A program made the translations under genes and the position numbers. 64,000 nucleotides of DNA. It comes from Mesorhizobium loti CJ3sym. GTDB lineage: Bacteria; Pseudomonadota; Alphaproteobacteria; Rhizobiales; Rhizobiaceae. Each line of letters begins with the position of its first letter. The first letter of the stretch is position 1. The notes below the pieces were generated by a model. That model searched no databases and was not told where the DNA came from. It saw only the letters and a list, made by a program, of their open reading frames with translations. Location: assembly GCF_000472785.1 (NCBI RefSeq), contig NZ_AXAL01000010.1, positions 186,001-250,000 of the forward strand. The letters are read 5' to 3'. Below are positions 1 to 7,669 of the stretch, piece by piece.

Positions 1-940
1 CTGGACCGACTACACGTCGGACGAGATGATCAAGAAGTTCGAGGCCGAGACCGGGATCAAGGTCACCATCGACACCTACGATTCCAACGAGACCGCGCTC
101 GCCAAGCTGAGCTCCGGAGCCGCCGGCTACGATGTGATGATCATCAGCAACGATTTCGTGCCGATCTTCGTCAAGCAGAAGCTGTTCCAGGAAGTCGACG
201 CGGGCGCGATGCCGAATTTCAAGAATGTCGATCCGAAATGGCAGCACCGGCCGTGGGATCCGGACGCGAAATACACTGTGCCATGGGTGTGGGGTACCAC
301 GTCCTATTCCGTCGACACGGCCGTCTACAAAGGTCCGACCGACAGCTTGAAGCCGCTGTTCGATCCGCCGGCGGAACTCAAGGGCAAGGTCGGCATGTTC
401 GGCTCGCCGACCGAAGTGATATCGCTGGCGCTGGTTTATCTGGGCAAGGACCAGTGCAACAGCAATCCGGCCGATTTGAAGGAACTCGACGCCTTGCTCG
501 AGGCGCAGAAGCCGTTCGTGAAAGTCTATAATTCGGACGGCATCGTCGAACGCCAGGTCGCCGGCGAAACGGTCATGCATGAGCAATGGTCAGGCAAGGC
601 GCTGGCCACACGCCAGCAGAAGTCGACGATCAAATACGTCTACCCCAAGGAAGGCGCTGTCGGCTGGATGGACAATGTCGCCGTGCCGACGACGGCTCCC
701 AATCTCGACAATGCGAAAAAATTTCTCAACTTCCTGATGGACCCCGAAAACATCGCGCTGCAGCAGAAATACACCGGTTATCAGAGTGCGATCGCCGGAT
801 CGAACAAGCTGCTGGCACCGGACATCGGCGGCTCGCCGGAGTTCAACCCGCCTGCCGATCTCAAGATCACCTTCGCGCCGTCATGCGACGAGAAGGCGAT
901 CCGCGCCTATGACCGGATCTGGACCAATCTGCGCCAGTAG
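1..940 (+). CDS. ABC polyamine-type substrate-binding protein (5' truncated)
   Basis: The reading frame is open from base 2 to the TAG at 938-940, so the gene begins before the window; 312 residues are visible. The sequence has the look of the spermidine/putrescine-binding (PotD/PotF, SBP_bac_8) family: an early segment with SSGAAGYDVMI, a middle PWVWGTTSYSVD, and a C-terminal NAKKFLNFLMDPENIAL helix region. Such proteins capture a polyamine or related amine in the periplasm for an ABC permease pair. The signal peptide and the transporter genes would lie upstream. A strong hairpin terminator follows at once, so this is the last gene of its operon. Substrate cannot be read from the fragment. 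Confidence 0.85.
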   Translation, partial: WTDYTSDEMIKKFEAETGIKVTIDTYDSNETALAKLSSGAAGYDVMIISNDFVPIFVKQKLFQEVDAGAMPNFKNVDPKWQHRPWDPDAKYTVPWVWGTTSYSVDTAVYKGPTDSLKPLFDPPAELKGKVGMFGSPTEVISLALVYLGKDQCNSNPADLKELDALLEAQKPFVKVYNSDGIVERQVAGETVMHEQWSGKALATRQQKSTIKYVYPKEGAVGWMDNVAVPTTAPNLDNAKKFLNFLMDPENIALQQKYTGYQSAIAGSNKLLAPDIGGSPEFNPPADLKITFAPSCDEKAIRAYDRIWTNLRQ

Positions 941-948
941 GCGCAACG

Positions 949-982
949 CAAGACGCCGCCCGTTTGCACGGGCGGCGTCTTG
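949..982 (+). terminator. Rho-independent terminator
   Basis: A perfect 14-bp inverted repeat (949-962 with 969-982, arm CAAGACGCCGCCCG) closes a 6-nt loop and is followed by TTT. It lies 8 bp after the binding-protein stop codon. The minus-strand side lacks a T run, so it mainly ends plus-strand transcription. Confidence 0.85.
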
Positions 983-1011
983 TTTCCTGTGCGAGGAATT
1001 CCAATGAAACG

Positions 1012-1713
1012 CTATGCCCGCTCGATCGTCTTGCGCGCCGGTAGGTCGTCGGCTTCGGCTGCCAGCAGGATGTCGGTGGTGACAGCCAGATGCGCCGCCA
1101 GCAATTCGGCTGCCTTTTCGGCATTGCGGTCGAGCACGGCGGCGGCGAGGTCCTGATGTTCCTTGCTGATGTTGCGGGCTTTTGGCGCCAGCGAGACCGA
1201 GCGGCGGCGATAGCGCTCGCTCTGGTCGTAAAGCTGGTCGCGAAGGCGCAGCAGCCAGCGGCTGTCGCAGCCGCCGACCAGCGCCTTGTGGAAGGCAGCG
1301 TGCGCGGTCGCCCATTCGTCGCTCGAGTGCACGGGATCGTCGGGCGTGTGCTCGGGCGTGCGCGACAGACGGTGGAGTGCCGCGACCAGCTGCGATTCCC
1401 AGGCGACATCGCCGACCTCGATGGCTCGGCGGATGCACAAGGTCTCGATCTGGATGCGCGTCTTGGTGAGGTCAAGCAGGTCCTCGGCCGAGATCGGGGC
1501 GGCGCGAAAGCCGCGCTGCGGCTCGGCCACGACAAGGCCTTCGGACGTCAACCGCGACAGCGCCTCGCGGATGGCGCCAAGGCTGACCGACAGCCTGTCG
1601 CAAAGTTCCTGGACCTTGAGCCGGCTGCCGGGCGCGATCCGGCACGACAACAGGTCGGCGCGCAGATCCTCATACGCGCCCTGGGTGAGATTGATCGAGC
1701 CGTCCTTAGCCAT
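1012..1713 (-). CDS. GntR family regulator, FadR/FCD subfamily
   Basis: A 233-residue DNA-binding repressor or activator. Residues about 10-75 form the GntR winged helix (AYEDLRADLLSCRIAPGSRL, then LSVSLGAIREALSRLTSEGLV), and the rest is an all-helical FCD ligand-binding domain of normal length. It is transcribed divergently from the fumarylacetoacetase-fold hydrolase at 1859, with a small palindrome between them, so it most likely controls that catabolic operon and itself. The ligand is unknown; FCD regulators usually sense carboxylic acids. The start is the first ATG of the conserved N-terminus. Confidence 0.85.
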   Translation of the reverse strand: MAKDGSINLTQGAYEDLRADLLSCRIAPGSRLKVQELCDRLSVSLGAIREALSRLTSEGLVVAEPQRGFRAAPISAEDLLDLTKTRIQIETLCIRRAIEVGDVAWESQLVAALHRLSRTPEHTPDDPVHSSDEWATAHAAFHKALVGGCDSRWLLRLRDQLYDQSERYRRRSVSLAPKARNISKEHQDLAAAVLDRNAEKAAELLAAHLAVTTDILLAAEADDLPARKTIERA

Positions 1714-1797
1714 TCGTTTGCCTGCGGGCGAATCCGTCCTTCGAGGGGCCTTGATACATTATCCCAGCCAAAAGTTGGAATGCAAAATAATATATTC

Positions 1798-1817
1798 TCT
1801 GTTGACAGATATATAAT
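1798..1817. promoter_or_regulatory. Putative GntR operator overlapping a -10 box
   Basis: TCTGT-TG-ACAGA (1798-1809) is a palindrome with a GT-N2-AC core, like UxuR/ExuR-type FCD-GntR operators. It directly precedes a perfect TATAAT (1812-1817) whose -35 partner is weak. The region is AT-rich and lies between the divergent GntR and hydrolase genes. A repressor bound here would block the hydrolase promoter. Inferred from sequence only. Confidence 0.45.
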
Positions 1818-1858
1818 TTCTCAACAAAGTCCAGCCTTCACAAGCGAGGAAGTGGCCA

Positions 1859-2743
1859 GTGCGATTTGCAGCCTATAAGTCGTCGCGGGGACCTGGGCTG
1901 GCGATTGCCTTGCCGGCAGGTGAGTTCCGCGGCATCGACACCAGCGATGCGACGTTCCCGGGATGGCTGGACGAGCTGATTGCCGAAGGGTCGCAGGCGC
2001 TGCACGCCGCCGGCGAGAAGCTGGCCTGCGGGCGCAAGATCGATGCGAAATCCGTCGAATGGCTGCCGCCGATCTCGAGGCCCGGCAAGATCATCTGCGT
2101 CGGCCTCAACTATGTCGACCATTCGATCGAGAGCGGTTTCGTGCCGCCGACCTATCCGACGTTGTTCGCCCGCTTCTCGACGAGCCTGATCGGCCATGGC
2201 GCGGCGATCCGCCGGCCGGAAGCCTCGGTCCAGCTCGACTACGAGGGCGAGATGGTGGCGGTCATCGGCAAGACCGGCCGCCACATTGCACGGGCCCAGG
2301 CGCTCAGCCACGTCGCTGGCTACTCCATCTTCAACGACGGCTCGATCCGCGACTTCCAGACCAAGGCGCCGCAGTGGACCGTCGGCAAGAATTTCGACGG
2401 CACCGGGTCGTTCGGACCGGTCTTCGTCACTGCGGACGAGTTGCCGCCGGGCGGCAAGGGCCTGCGCATCCAGACGCGGCTGAACGGCCAGGTCGTGCAG
2501 AACGCCTCGACCGACGACATGATCTTCGATGTCGCCTCGCTGATCTCGATCATCAGCGAGGCCATCACGCTGGAGCCCGGCGACATTATCGTCACCGGCA
2601 CGCCATCCGGCGTCGGCGTGGCGCGCAAGCCGCAGCTGTTCATGAAGCATGGCGATGTCTGCGAAGTCGAACTGGAAGGCGTCGGCATCCTGTCCAATGT
2701 CGTTGCCGACGACGTCGCCGCAGCGCACGCCGTCAACCAATAA
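1859..2743 (+). CDS. Fumarylacetoacetate hydrolase (FAH) family protein
   Basis: 294 residues, GTG start preceded by GAGGA at 1846-1850. The C-terminal two thirds are a typical FAH fold: ICVGLNYVDHS opens the domain, YEGEMVAVIGKTGR supplies metal ligands, and ITLEPGDIIVTGTPSGVG is the family signature. Members hydrolyse or decarboxylate 2,4-diketo acids or 2-hydroxy-dienoates (MhpD, HpaG, FahA relatives) with Mg. It is the first gene of a three-gene set with an amidohydrolase and a V4R protein, under the divergent GntR regulator. The exact reaction is not readable; a late step in ring or keto-acid catabolism is likely. Confidence 0.88.
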   Translation: MRFAAYKSSRGPGLAIALPAGEFRGIDTSDATFPGWLDELIAEGSQALHAAGEKLACGRKIDAKSVEWLPPISRPGKIICVGLNYVDHSIESGFVPPTYPTLFARFSTSLIGHGAAIRRPEASVQLDYEGEMVAVIGKTGRHIARAQALSHVAGYSIFNDGSIRDFQTKAPQWTVGKNFDGTGSFGPVFVTADELPPGGKGLRIQTRLNGQVVQNASTDDMIFDVASLISIISEAITLEPGDIIVTGTPSGVGVARKPQLFMKHGDVCEVELEGVGILSNVVADDVAAAHAVNQ

Positions 2744-2771
2744 CCCCCGCCAACTCCGAAGGGACGAAGTC

Positions 2772-4046
2772 ATGACAAGAGTGATGTTTCGAAATGCCAT
2801 GATCTGGGACGGCACGGGCGCTGACGCCTATCCGGCCGATCTGCTGGTCGACAATGGCCGCATCGTCACCATCGCGCGCACGCCTGGACAATTGTCGGGC
2901 GACAGCGCGACGACGGTCGAATGCCGCGGTATGACGCTGATGCCGGGCCTCGTCGAAGGCCATGCCCACATCTCGTTTGGCGGCGCGATCAAGGATTCCG
3001 ATCTCGGCCTGATCCCGCCCGAGGAGCATCTGCTGCTCACCATGCGCAATGCCAAGACCCTGCTCGACCATGGTTTCACCAGCGCCTACAGCGCCGCCAC
3101 CTCGAAGCTCAGGCTCGACATCGTCATCCGCAACGAGATCAATGCCGGCCGCCTGCCGGGACCGCGCATCCGCGCCGGCAGCCCCGAGATCACCGTCACC
3201 GGCGGCCTCGGCGACGAGCGCCAGCAGCACATGTACCACGAGAGCTTCGGCATGATCGCCGACGGCGTCGAGGAAATCACCAAGGCTGTGCGGCTCTGCT
3301 GCCGCGAAGGCGCCGACAACATCAAGATCAACATCTCCGGCGATGATCTCAGCCCCGCCGCCCATGGCGGCCTGACCGTGATGAGCGAAGCCGAGGTGAT
3401 GACGGCGGTGTCGGTGGCACGCGACTTCGGCAAGAAGATCAACTGCCATGCCCGCGCCGCCGGTTCGGTGAAGCGCGCGGTGAAGTGCGGCGTCGACGTC
3501 ATCTACCACTGCGAATCCGCCGACGAGGAAGCGCTCGACGCGCTGGAATCGGCCAAGGACCGCATCTTCGTCGGCCCGGCCATCGGCATCATCTACGGCA
3601 CGCTTTATGAGGGCGAGCCCTTCGGCTTCACCCATGAGATGGCGGTGAAGTTTGGCATGCAGCGCATTCTTGACGACAGCCGCAAGGTCTACACCGAACT
3701 GCGCAAGCGCGGCGTGCGCGCGCTGATCGGCGGCGACTATGGTTTCGCGCAGACGCCGCAAGGCACCAACGCGCGCGACTTGAAGCATTTCGTCGACCTG
3801 TTGGGCTATTCGCCCAGCGAAGCGCTGCAATGCGGCACGCGGCTCGGCGGTCAGGTGATGGGCCTCGGCGACGAACTCGGCATGGTCAAGGAGGGCTTCA
3901 TCGCCGACCTCTTGCTGGTCAATGGCGACCCGCTGAAGGACGTCGACATGATGGTGCATGAGAAGAACCTCATCGTCATCATGAAGGATGGCGAGCTCTA
4001 CAAGGACCAGTCGGCCTCGGTCGCTTCGCAGCGGCAAGCGGCCTGA
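2772..4046 (+). CDS. Metal-dependent amidohydrolase family protein
   Basis: 424 residues from the ATG at 2772, 28 bp after the FAH gene. It resembles the imidazolonepropionase/prolidase-like branch of the amidohydrolase superfamily: an N-terminal beta domain (MIWDGTGADAYPADLLVDNGRI), the HxH metal motif in VEGHAHISFGG, further histidines in INCHARAAGS and VIYHCESAD, and the closing EGFIADLLLVNGDPL strand. These enzymes hydrolyse cyclic amides, imidazolones or dipeptides in the cytoplasm. With the FAH gene it suggests catabolism of an N-containing cyclic substrate. A longer in-frame start at 2649 would overlap the FAH gene and was rejected. Confidence 0.85.
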   Translation: MTRVMFRNAMIWDGTGADAYPADLLVDNGRIVTIARTPGQLSGDSATTVECRGMTLMPGLVEGHAHISFGGAIKDSDLGLIPPEEHLLLTMRNAKTLLDHGFTSAYSAATSKLRLDIVIRNEINAGRLPGPRIRAGSPEITVTGGLGDERQQHMYHESFGMIADGVEEITKAVRLCCREGADNIKINISGDDLSPAAHGGLTVMSEAEVMTAVSVARDFGKKINCHARAAGSVKRAVKCGVDVIYHCESADEEALDALESAKDRIFVGPAIGIIYGTLYEGEPFGFTHEMAVKFGMQRILDDSRKVYTELRKRGVRALIGGDYGFAQTPQGTNARDLKHFVDLLGYSPSEALQCGTRLGGQVMGLGDELGMVKEGFIADLLLVNGDPLKDVDMMVHEKNLIVIMKDGELYKDQSASVASQRQAA

Positions 4047-4063
4047 TCGGCAGTCTAGCCATC

Positions 4064-4588
4064 ATGCAGCCCGTGGTTCCGATCGATGTCGACGAGACGA
4101 CCGGCATCTGGCGGACCGACGGGCTGCCCATGGTCTATTTGCCCAGGCATTTCCTGGTGAACAACCATCTCGCTGTCGAGGCTGCTCTCGGCCGCGAGGC
4201 CTACCGCGCGAGCCTGCGTCGGTCGACGGCGAAGTCGGCCATCGAATGGTGCGAGGCGCAGGTGCGCGGCAAGGGCCTCGACGCGCAAGCGACGTTCCGC
4301 CACTATTTCCAGCGCCTGTCGCAGCGCGGCTGGGGCCAGTTCTCGATCGATACGCTCGATGTCGCCGCCCGGCGCGGCAGCATCAGCCTGCGCAACTCGA
4401 TCTTCGCGCTGGAGGCCGGGCAGGCGAGCGACCAGCGCGCCTGCTATATGTTCGAAGGCTTTGTCACCGGCGCCTTCTCGTTCCTTCTCGGCATCGCGGA
4501 TGCGACGGCAGTCGAGTGCGAAGAGACATATTGCGCCTGCGGTGGCCGCCACGACCATTGCCGGTTCGATTTTGCCGCCAGACTGTAG
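4064..4588 (+). CDS. V4R (4-vinyl reductase) domain protein
   Basis: 174 residues. The C-terminal half matches the V4R small-molecule-binding domain: MFEGFVTGAFSFLLG followed by a cysteine-rich end (CEETYCACGGRHDHC) that in this family binds zinc. Stand-alone V4R proteins are thought to bind hydrophobic or aromatic ligands, as in XylR-type sensors and BchJ. It starts 17 bp after the amidohydrolase stop, so it is probably the third gene of that operon and may carry or sense a pathway intermediate. No catalytic role can be assigned. It converges on the next gene with only 12 bp between stops. Confidence 0.7.
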   Translation: MQPVVPIDVDETTGIWRTDGLPMVYLPRHFLVNNHLAVEAALGREAYRASLRRSTAKSAIEWCEAQVRGKGLDAQATFRHYFQRLSQRGWGQFSIDTLDVAARRGSISLRNSIFALEAGQASDQRACYMFEGFVTGAFSFLLGIADATAVECEETYCACGGRHDHCRFDFAARL

Positions 4589-4600
4589 GTGTCGCCGGTT

Positions 4601-4849
4601 CTAGTTGGTCTTCAGCTTGCCAACGCGGTTCTCGGCGATCCAGCGAGCGGCGAGCACCAGCGCGCCCATGCTGAAATCCTTGCCATGCTTGGCCACCATC
4701 TCTTCCGACAGCTCGGCCAGCCGTTCGAAGAAGCCGCTTGAGTTCGGTTCGTCCTCAGCCCCCTCGAAATGAGCAGCCAACGCTTCCGCGATGGGCTGTC
4801 CTCCCGCAAAATCCTTGTGCCAGACGACAGTCAGCCTCAGAACCGACAT
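4601..4849 (-). CDS. Small hypothetical protein
   Basis: 82 residues, acidic, with no signal peptide or membrane segment. An N-terminal stretch (LRLTVVWHKDFAGGQPIAEAL) could be a short beta-alpha unit, and the C-terminal half looks helical (FFERLAELSEEMVAKHG). A GAGGG lies 5 bp before the ATG, which supports a real start. I do not recognise the family. It sits alone on the minus strand between two plus-strand operons. Confidence 0.4.
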   Translation of the reverse strand: MSVLRLTVVWHKDFAGGQPIAEALAAHFEGAEDEPNSSGFFERLAELSEEMVAKHGKDFSMGALVLAARWIAENRVGKLKTN

Positions 4850-4984
4850 TTGAGCCCTCGAACCGGAACATGCGGCGTGCGCCTGCAGCGTTTTTGGCGC
4901 CGACGGACCGATCGTACCGCTCTCCGGCTCGGCGGTCGATGCGCAATTTGCAAAGTCCGAAGTGTCTCGCCGTCATCAGATTTA

Positions 4985-5051
4985 TATACTGAGTACATAT
5001 TTATATTGACATTTCGCCAATGGCATGAAAGTTCTGTACTTAGTACATATT
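4985..5051. promoter_or_regulatory. Twin palindromic operators flanking a -35 box
   Basis: TACTGAGTACATATT (4987-5001) and TACTTAGTACATATT (5037-5051) differ at one base and are exactly 50 bp apart. Each contains a palindrome with TACT-N-AGTA arms; the second is a perfect GTACT-N-AGTAC. A TTGACA hexamer lies between them at 5006-5011. The arrangement suits repression of the downstream monooxygenase by a dimeric regulator (HxlR- or TetR-like). No such regulator gene is in this window. Confidence 0.5.
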
Positions 5052-5054
5052 GGA

Positions 5055-6590
5055 ATGAGGTATATGAATAATCGCATTGATGTTGTGGTGGTCGGGGCCG
5101 GTCCTGTTGGGCTGCTGACGGCCATCGAACTGACTTTGGCCGGTGTGCGCGTTCTCGTGCTGGAGCGTCTGGCCGCAGCCAGCATGGCCAGCAAGGCCAT
5201 GGGCATCGGACCGCTTGGATGCGAAGCGTTGCAGCGGCGCGGGATGGCTGCTTCCATCGCCGCGGCGGAGGCACGCACCTTTGCGGCGATAAAGCAGTTC
5301 ACGCAGCAGACCGGCGGCCCGGATTTGCGTGGTCGAGGGTCGAAATTCACCGGCCATTTCGCCGGACTGTCCCTCATCCGAAAGGACGCGCAGAATGAGC
5401 CGGAACGGCGTGCCCGCCCTGTGGATCAGCAGGCCGTCGAAGCCATGCTGGCCGACCGCGCGCTATCTCTGGGCATCGAGGTTCGTCGTGAGTGCGATGT
5501 GACGAACTTCGTCCAACAGGAGGACGCAGTCGACGTGGAATGGGTTTCTCCAGCGGGCGCGGGCCATAGTCGCTGCAGCTACCTCATTGGGTGCGACGGC
5601 GGGCACAGCTCCGTCCGCAAGATGGCCGGCTTTGAATTCCCCGGCACGGCGCCGACAATGACGATGTACCAGGCGGTCGCCGACATCGACCATCCCGAAC
5701 GCCTGCTGCCCAGTGGCTGGCATCGCACATCGGGTGGCGTGTTCTCCTACGGACCGTTTCCCGGCCGATTGGTGATGCTGGACTTCAGCGGTCCGGCTGA
5801 AGACCGGCAGGCGACGGTCACGGGCGAGGAAATCGAAGCCGTCTTGCGCCGTGTCAGCGGAGCCGATGTCCGCGTGAAGGCGCTCGAAAGCGGCAGCCGA
5901 TGGACTGACAACACACGGCTCGCCGACAGCTACCGCCGAGGCAGGGTGCTGCTTGCCGGTGACGCGGCACATGTCCATACGCCGTTCGGCGGCCAGGGCC
6001 TGGGCCTCGGGCTTGTGGACGCCGCGAATCTCGGCTGGAAGCTCGCCGCCGTCATTCGCGGCGAAATGCCTGACAGCCTGCTCGACACCTACACGACGGA
6101 GCGGCGGCCCATCGCCGAAGCCGTCCTGGCCAACACACTTGCCCAGATGGCCATCATGCGGCCCGATCCGCAAGCGGGAGCGATACGCGACATCGTCGCC
6201 AAGCTCATGCAGTTCGATGACGTCAACCGGTTCATCGGCGAGATCATGAGCGGCCTGTCCATCCGCTACGATCTCGGCTCGAAGCGCGACGATGTCGGCC
6301 GGCTGATTGGTGACAGGCCGGTCCGACGCGGCGATGCGAACGTCTCGCTTTACGATCTCATGCAGGACGGCATGGGCGTTCTTCTCGACGCCTCAGGCGA
6401 TGGCAAGGCATCCGGGCTTGTTGCGGCCAGCACGCAGAGGATACGTTGCATCGCCGTCGAGGAGGGGCCTTCGATGCTGATCCGCCCGGATGCCTGCATC
6501 GCCTGGGCCGGCGAGGAGACTGATGGATTGTACGAAGCACTCCGTCGCTGGTTCAACCCGGCTCTGGATGACGGGTCGCGACCCGAATAG
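5055..6590 (+). CDS. FAD-dependent aromatic monooxygenase (PheA/TfdB type)
   Basis: About 511 residues. Class A flavoprotein hydroxylase: the Rossmann GXGXXG (VVVGAGPVGLLTA) is at the N-terminus, a DG motif occurs in YLIGCDGGHSSVR, the second FAD motif GDAAHVHTPFGGQGLGLG lies past the middle, and a thioredoxin-like C-terminal domain follows. Family members use NAD(P)H and oxygen to hydroxylate phenolic or other aromatic rings. The start is ATG 5055 or 5064; a further in-frame ATG at 5025 would place the N-terminus inside the operator pair and was rejected. No ring-cleavage gene is adjacent, so the substrate is unknown. Confidence 0.85.
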   Translation: MRYMNNRIDVVVVGAGPVGLLTAIELTLAGVRVLVLERLAAASMASKAMGIGPLGCEALQRRGMAASIAAAEARTFAAIKQFTQQTGGPDLRGRGSKFTGHFAGLSLIRKDAQNEPERRARPVDQQAVEAMLADRALSLGIEVRRECDVTNFVQQEDAVDVEWVSPAGAGHSRCSYLIGCDGGHSSVRKMAGFEFPGTAPTMTMYQAVADIDHPERLLPSGWHRTSGGVFSYGPFPGRLVMLDFSGPAEDRQATVTGEEIEAVLRRVSGADVRVKALESGSRWTDNTRLADSYRRGRVLLAGDAAHVHTPFGGQGLGLGLVDAANLGWKLAAVIRGEMPDSLLDTYTTERRPIAEAVLANTLAQMAIMRPDPQAGAIRDIVAKLMQFDDVNRFIGEIMSGLSIRYDLGSKRDDVGRLIGDRPVRRGDANVSLYDLMQDGMGVLLDASGDGKASGLVAASTQRIRCIAVEEGPSMLIRPDACIAWAGEETDGLYEALRRWFNPALDDGSRPE

Positions 6591-6641
6591 GGATCATTTC
6601 TGCCGCTGCCCACTCTTCGGTCGGCAAAGGAGCCTCTAACC

Positions 6642-6701
6642 ATGGTCCAATCCATCCGGGTTGCCGTGATCCCGACCGATGCCGTAGACAGGCGGCCGTG
6701 A
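6642..6701 (+). CDS. Short leader ORF or gene remnant
   Basis: A 19-codon frame with an excellent Shine-Dalgarno (AAGGAG, 6627-6632) nine bases before its ATG, ending 28 bp before the S-formylglutathione hydrolase start. The peptide begins MVQSIRVAVIPTD, which resembles the first strand of isopropylmalate/tartrate dehydrogenases (IAVIPGDG). It may be a translated leader or the stub of a deleted gene. Real translation is uncertain. Confidence 0.3.
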   Translation: MVQSIRVAVIPTDAVDRRP

Positions 6702-6729
6702 AGGCGTTTGCAATGGCGGAGAGAAACAC

Positions 6730-7584
6730 ATGTCGGACCAGATGAAGACCATCTCCTCCGCTAGGTCGCATGGCGGCGTGCAGGGCGTCTATTCCCACGC
6801 TTCGCAGGCCTGCGCCTGCGACATGATTTTCGCCGTCTTCGTGCCGCCGCAGTCCCGTGAAAAACCTTGTCCTGTCGTGTGGTATCTCTCCGGCCTCACC
6901 TGCACCCATGCCAATGTCATGGACAAGGGCGAGTACAGGCGCATGGCGGCCGAGCTTGGCTTGATCATTGTCTGCCCCGACACCAGCCCGCGCGGCGCCG
7001 ATATACCCGACGAGAAGGACAATTGGCAGTTTGGCAGCGGCGCCGGCTTCTACGTCGACGCGACGCAAGCGCCTTACGCTGGGAATTATCGCATGTATTC
7101 CTACATCACCGAGGAATTGCCGGCGCTGATAGCGCGGGAATTTCCGGCCGACATGACGCGCCAGGGGATCTTTGGCCACTCGATGGGCGGGCATGGCGCG
7201 CTGACGATCGCGCTCAAGAATCCCGAGCGCTTCAAAAGCTGCTCGGCCTTCGCGCCGATCGTGCAGCCAAGCACCGCCGGTTGGTCGCGGCCGGCCCTCG
7301 AAAAATATCTTGGCGCGGACGAGGCATCATGGCGGGGCTACGATGCCACCTTGCTCATCCAGGATGGCCACCGCTTCCCCGAGCTTTTCGTCGATCAGGG
7401 AACGTCGGACGGATTTCTCAAGGACGGGCTGAAGCCCTGGCTTCTGGAAGCGGCCTGCGCCAAGGCCGGCATTGCGCTGACCCTGCGCATGCAGGACGGC
7501 TACGACCACTCGTATTTCTTCATTTCGACATTCATGGACGACCATCTGAGATGGCATGCCCAAAGATTGTCTGACGGCGCGTAG
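6730..7584 (+). CDS. fghA: S-formylglutathione hydrolase
   Basis: 284 residues, full length for the family. An alpha/beta-hydrolase of the esterase D group that hydrolyses S-formylglutathione to formate and glutathione in formaldehyde detoxification. The nucleophile Ser151 is in GHSMGGHGAL, Asp227 in TSDGFL, and His260 in the diagnostic DGYDHSYFF. GGAGAG precedes the ATG. The usual partner, glutathione-dependent formaldehyde dehydrogenase, is not in the window. The gene stands alone on the plus strand, convergent with the nucleoside hydrolase. Confidence 0.93.
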   Translation: MSDQMKTISSARSHGGVQGVYSHASQACACDMIFAVFVPPQSREKPCPVVWYLSGLTCTHANVMDKGEYRRMAAELGLIIVCPDTSPRGADIPDEKDNWQFGSGAGFYVDATQAPYAGNYRMYSYITEELPALIAREFPADMTRQGIFGHSMGGHGALTIALKNPERFKSCSAFAPIVQPSTAGWSRPALEKYLGADEASWRGYDATLLIQDGHRFPELFVDQGTSDGFLKDGLKPWLLEAACAKAGIALTLRMQDGYDHSYFFISTFMDDHLRWHAQRLSDGA

Positions 7585-7624
7585 GTTCCTGCGATCCTGC
7601 CCGGTTCTCTGCGATCGACCGGGC

Positions 7625-7642
7625 CGCGGGTGCCGGCCCGCG
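7625..7642. terminator. Possible bidirectional hairpin
   Basis: CGCGGG (7625-7630) and CCCGCG (7637-7642) can pair around a 6-nt loop in the 85-bp gap between two convergent genes. There is no T tract, so it is at best a weak terminator. Confidence 0.3.
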
Positions 7643-7669
7643 CGCCCTTGCTGATAATCCTGCGGCTTT

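Noticed and set aside
1802..1830. TTGACA at 1802 as a -35 box
   Set aside because: The hexamer 17 bp downstream is CAAAGT, a poor -10. The same bases form part of the palindrome, so an operator reading is better.
2733..4037. 434-codon frame antisense to the amidohydrolase
   Set aside because: Mirror of a well-supported gene; low-complexity Ala/Asp/Val/Gly composition.
5025..5054. Longer N-terminus for the flavin monooxygenase
   Set aside because: It would place codons over the second operator, and the FAD motif normally starts within a few residues of the N-terminus.
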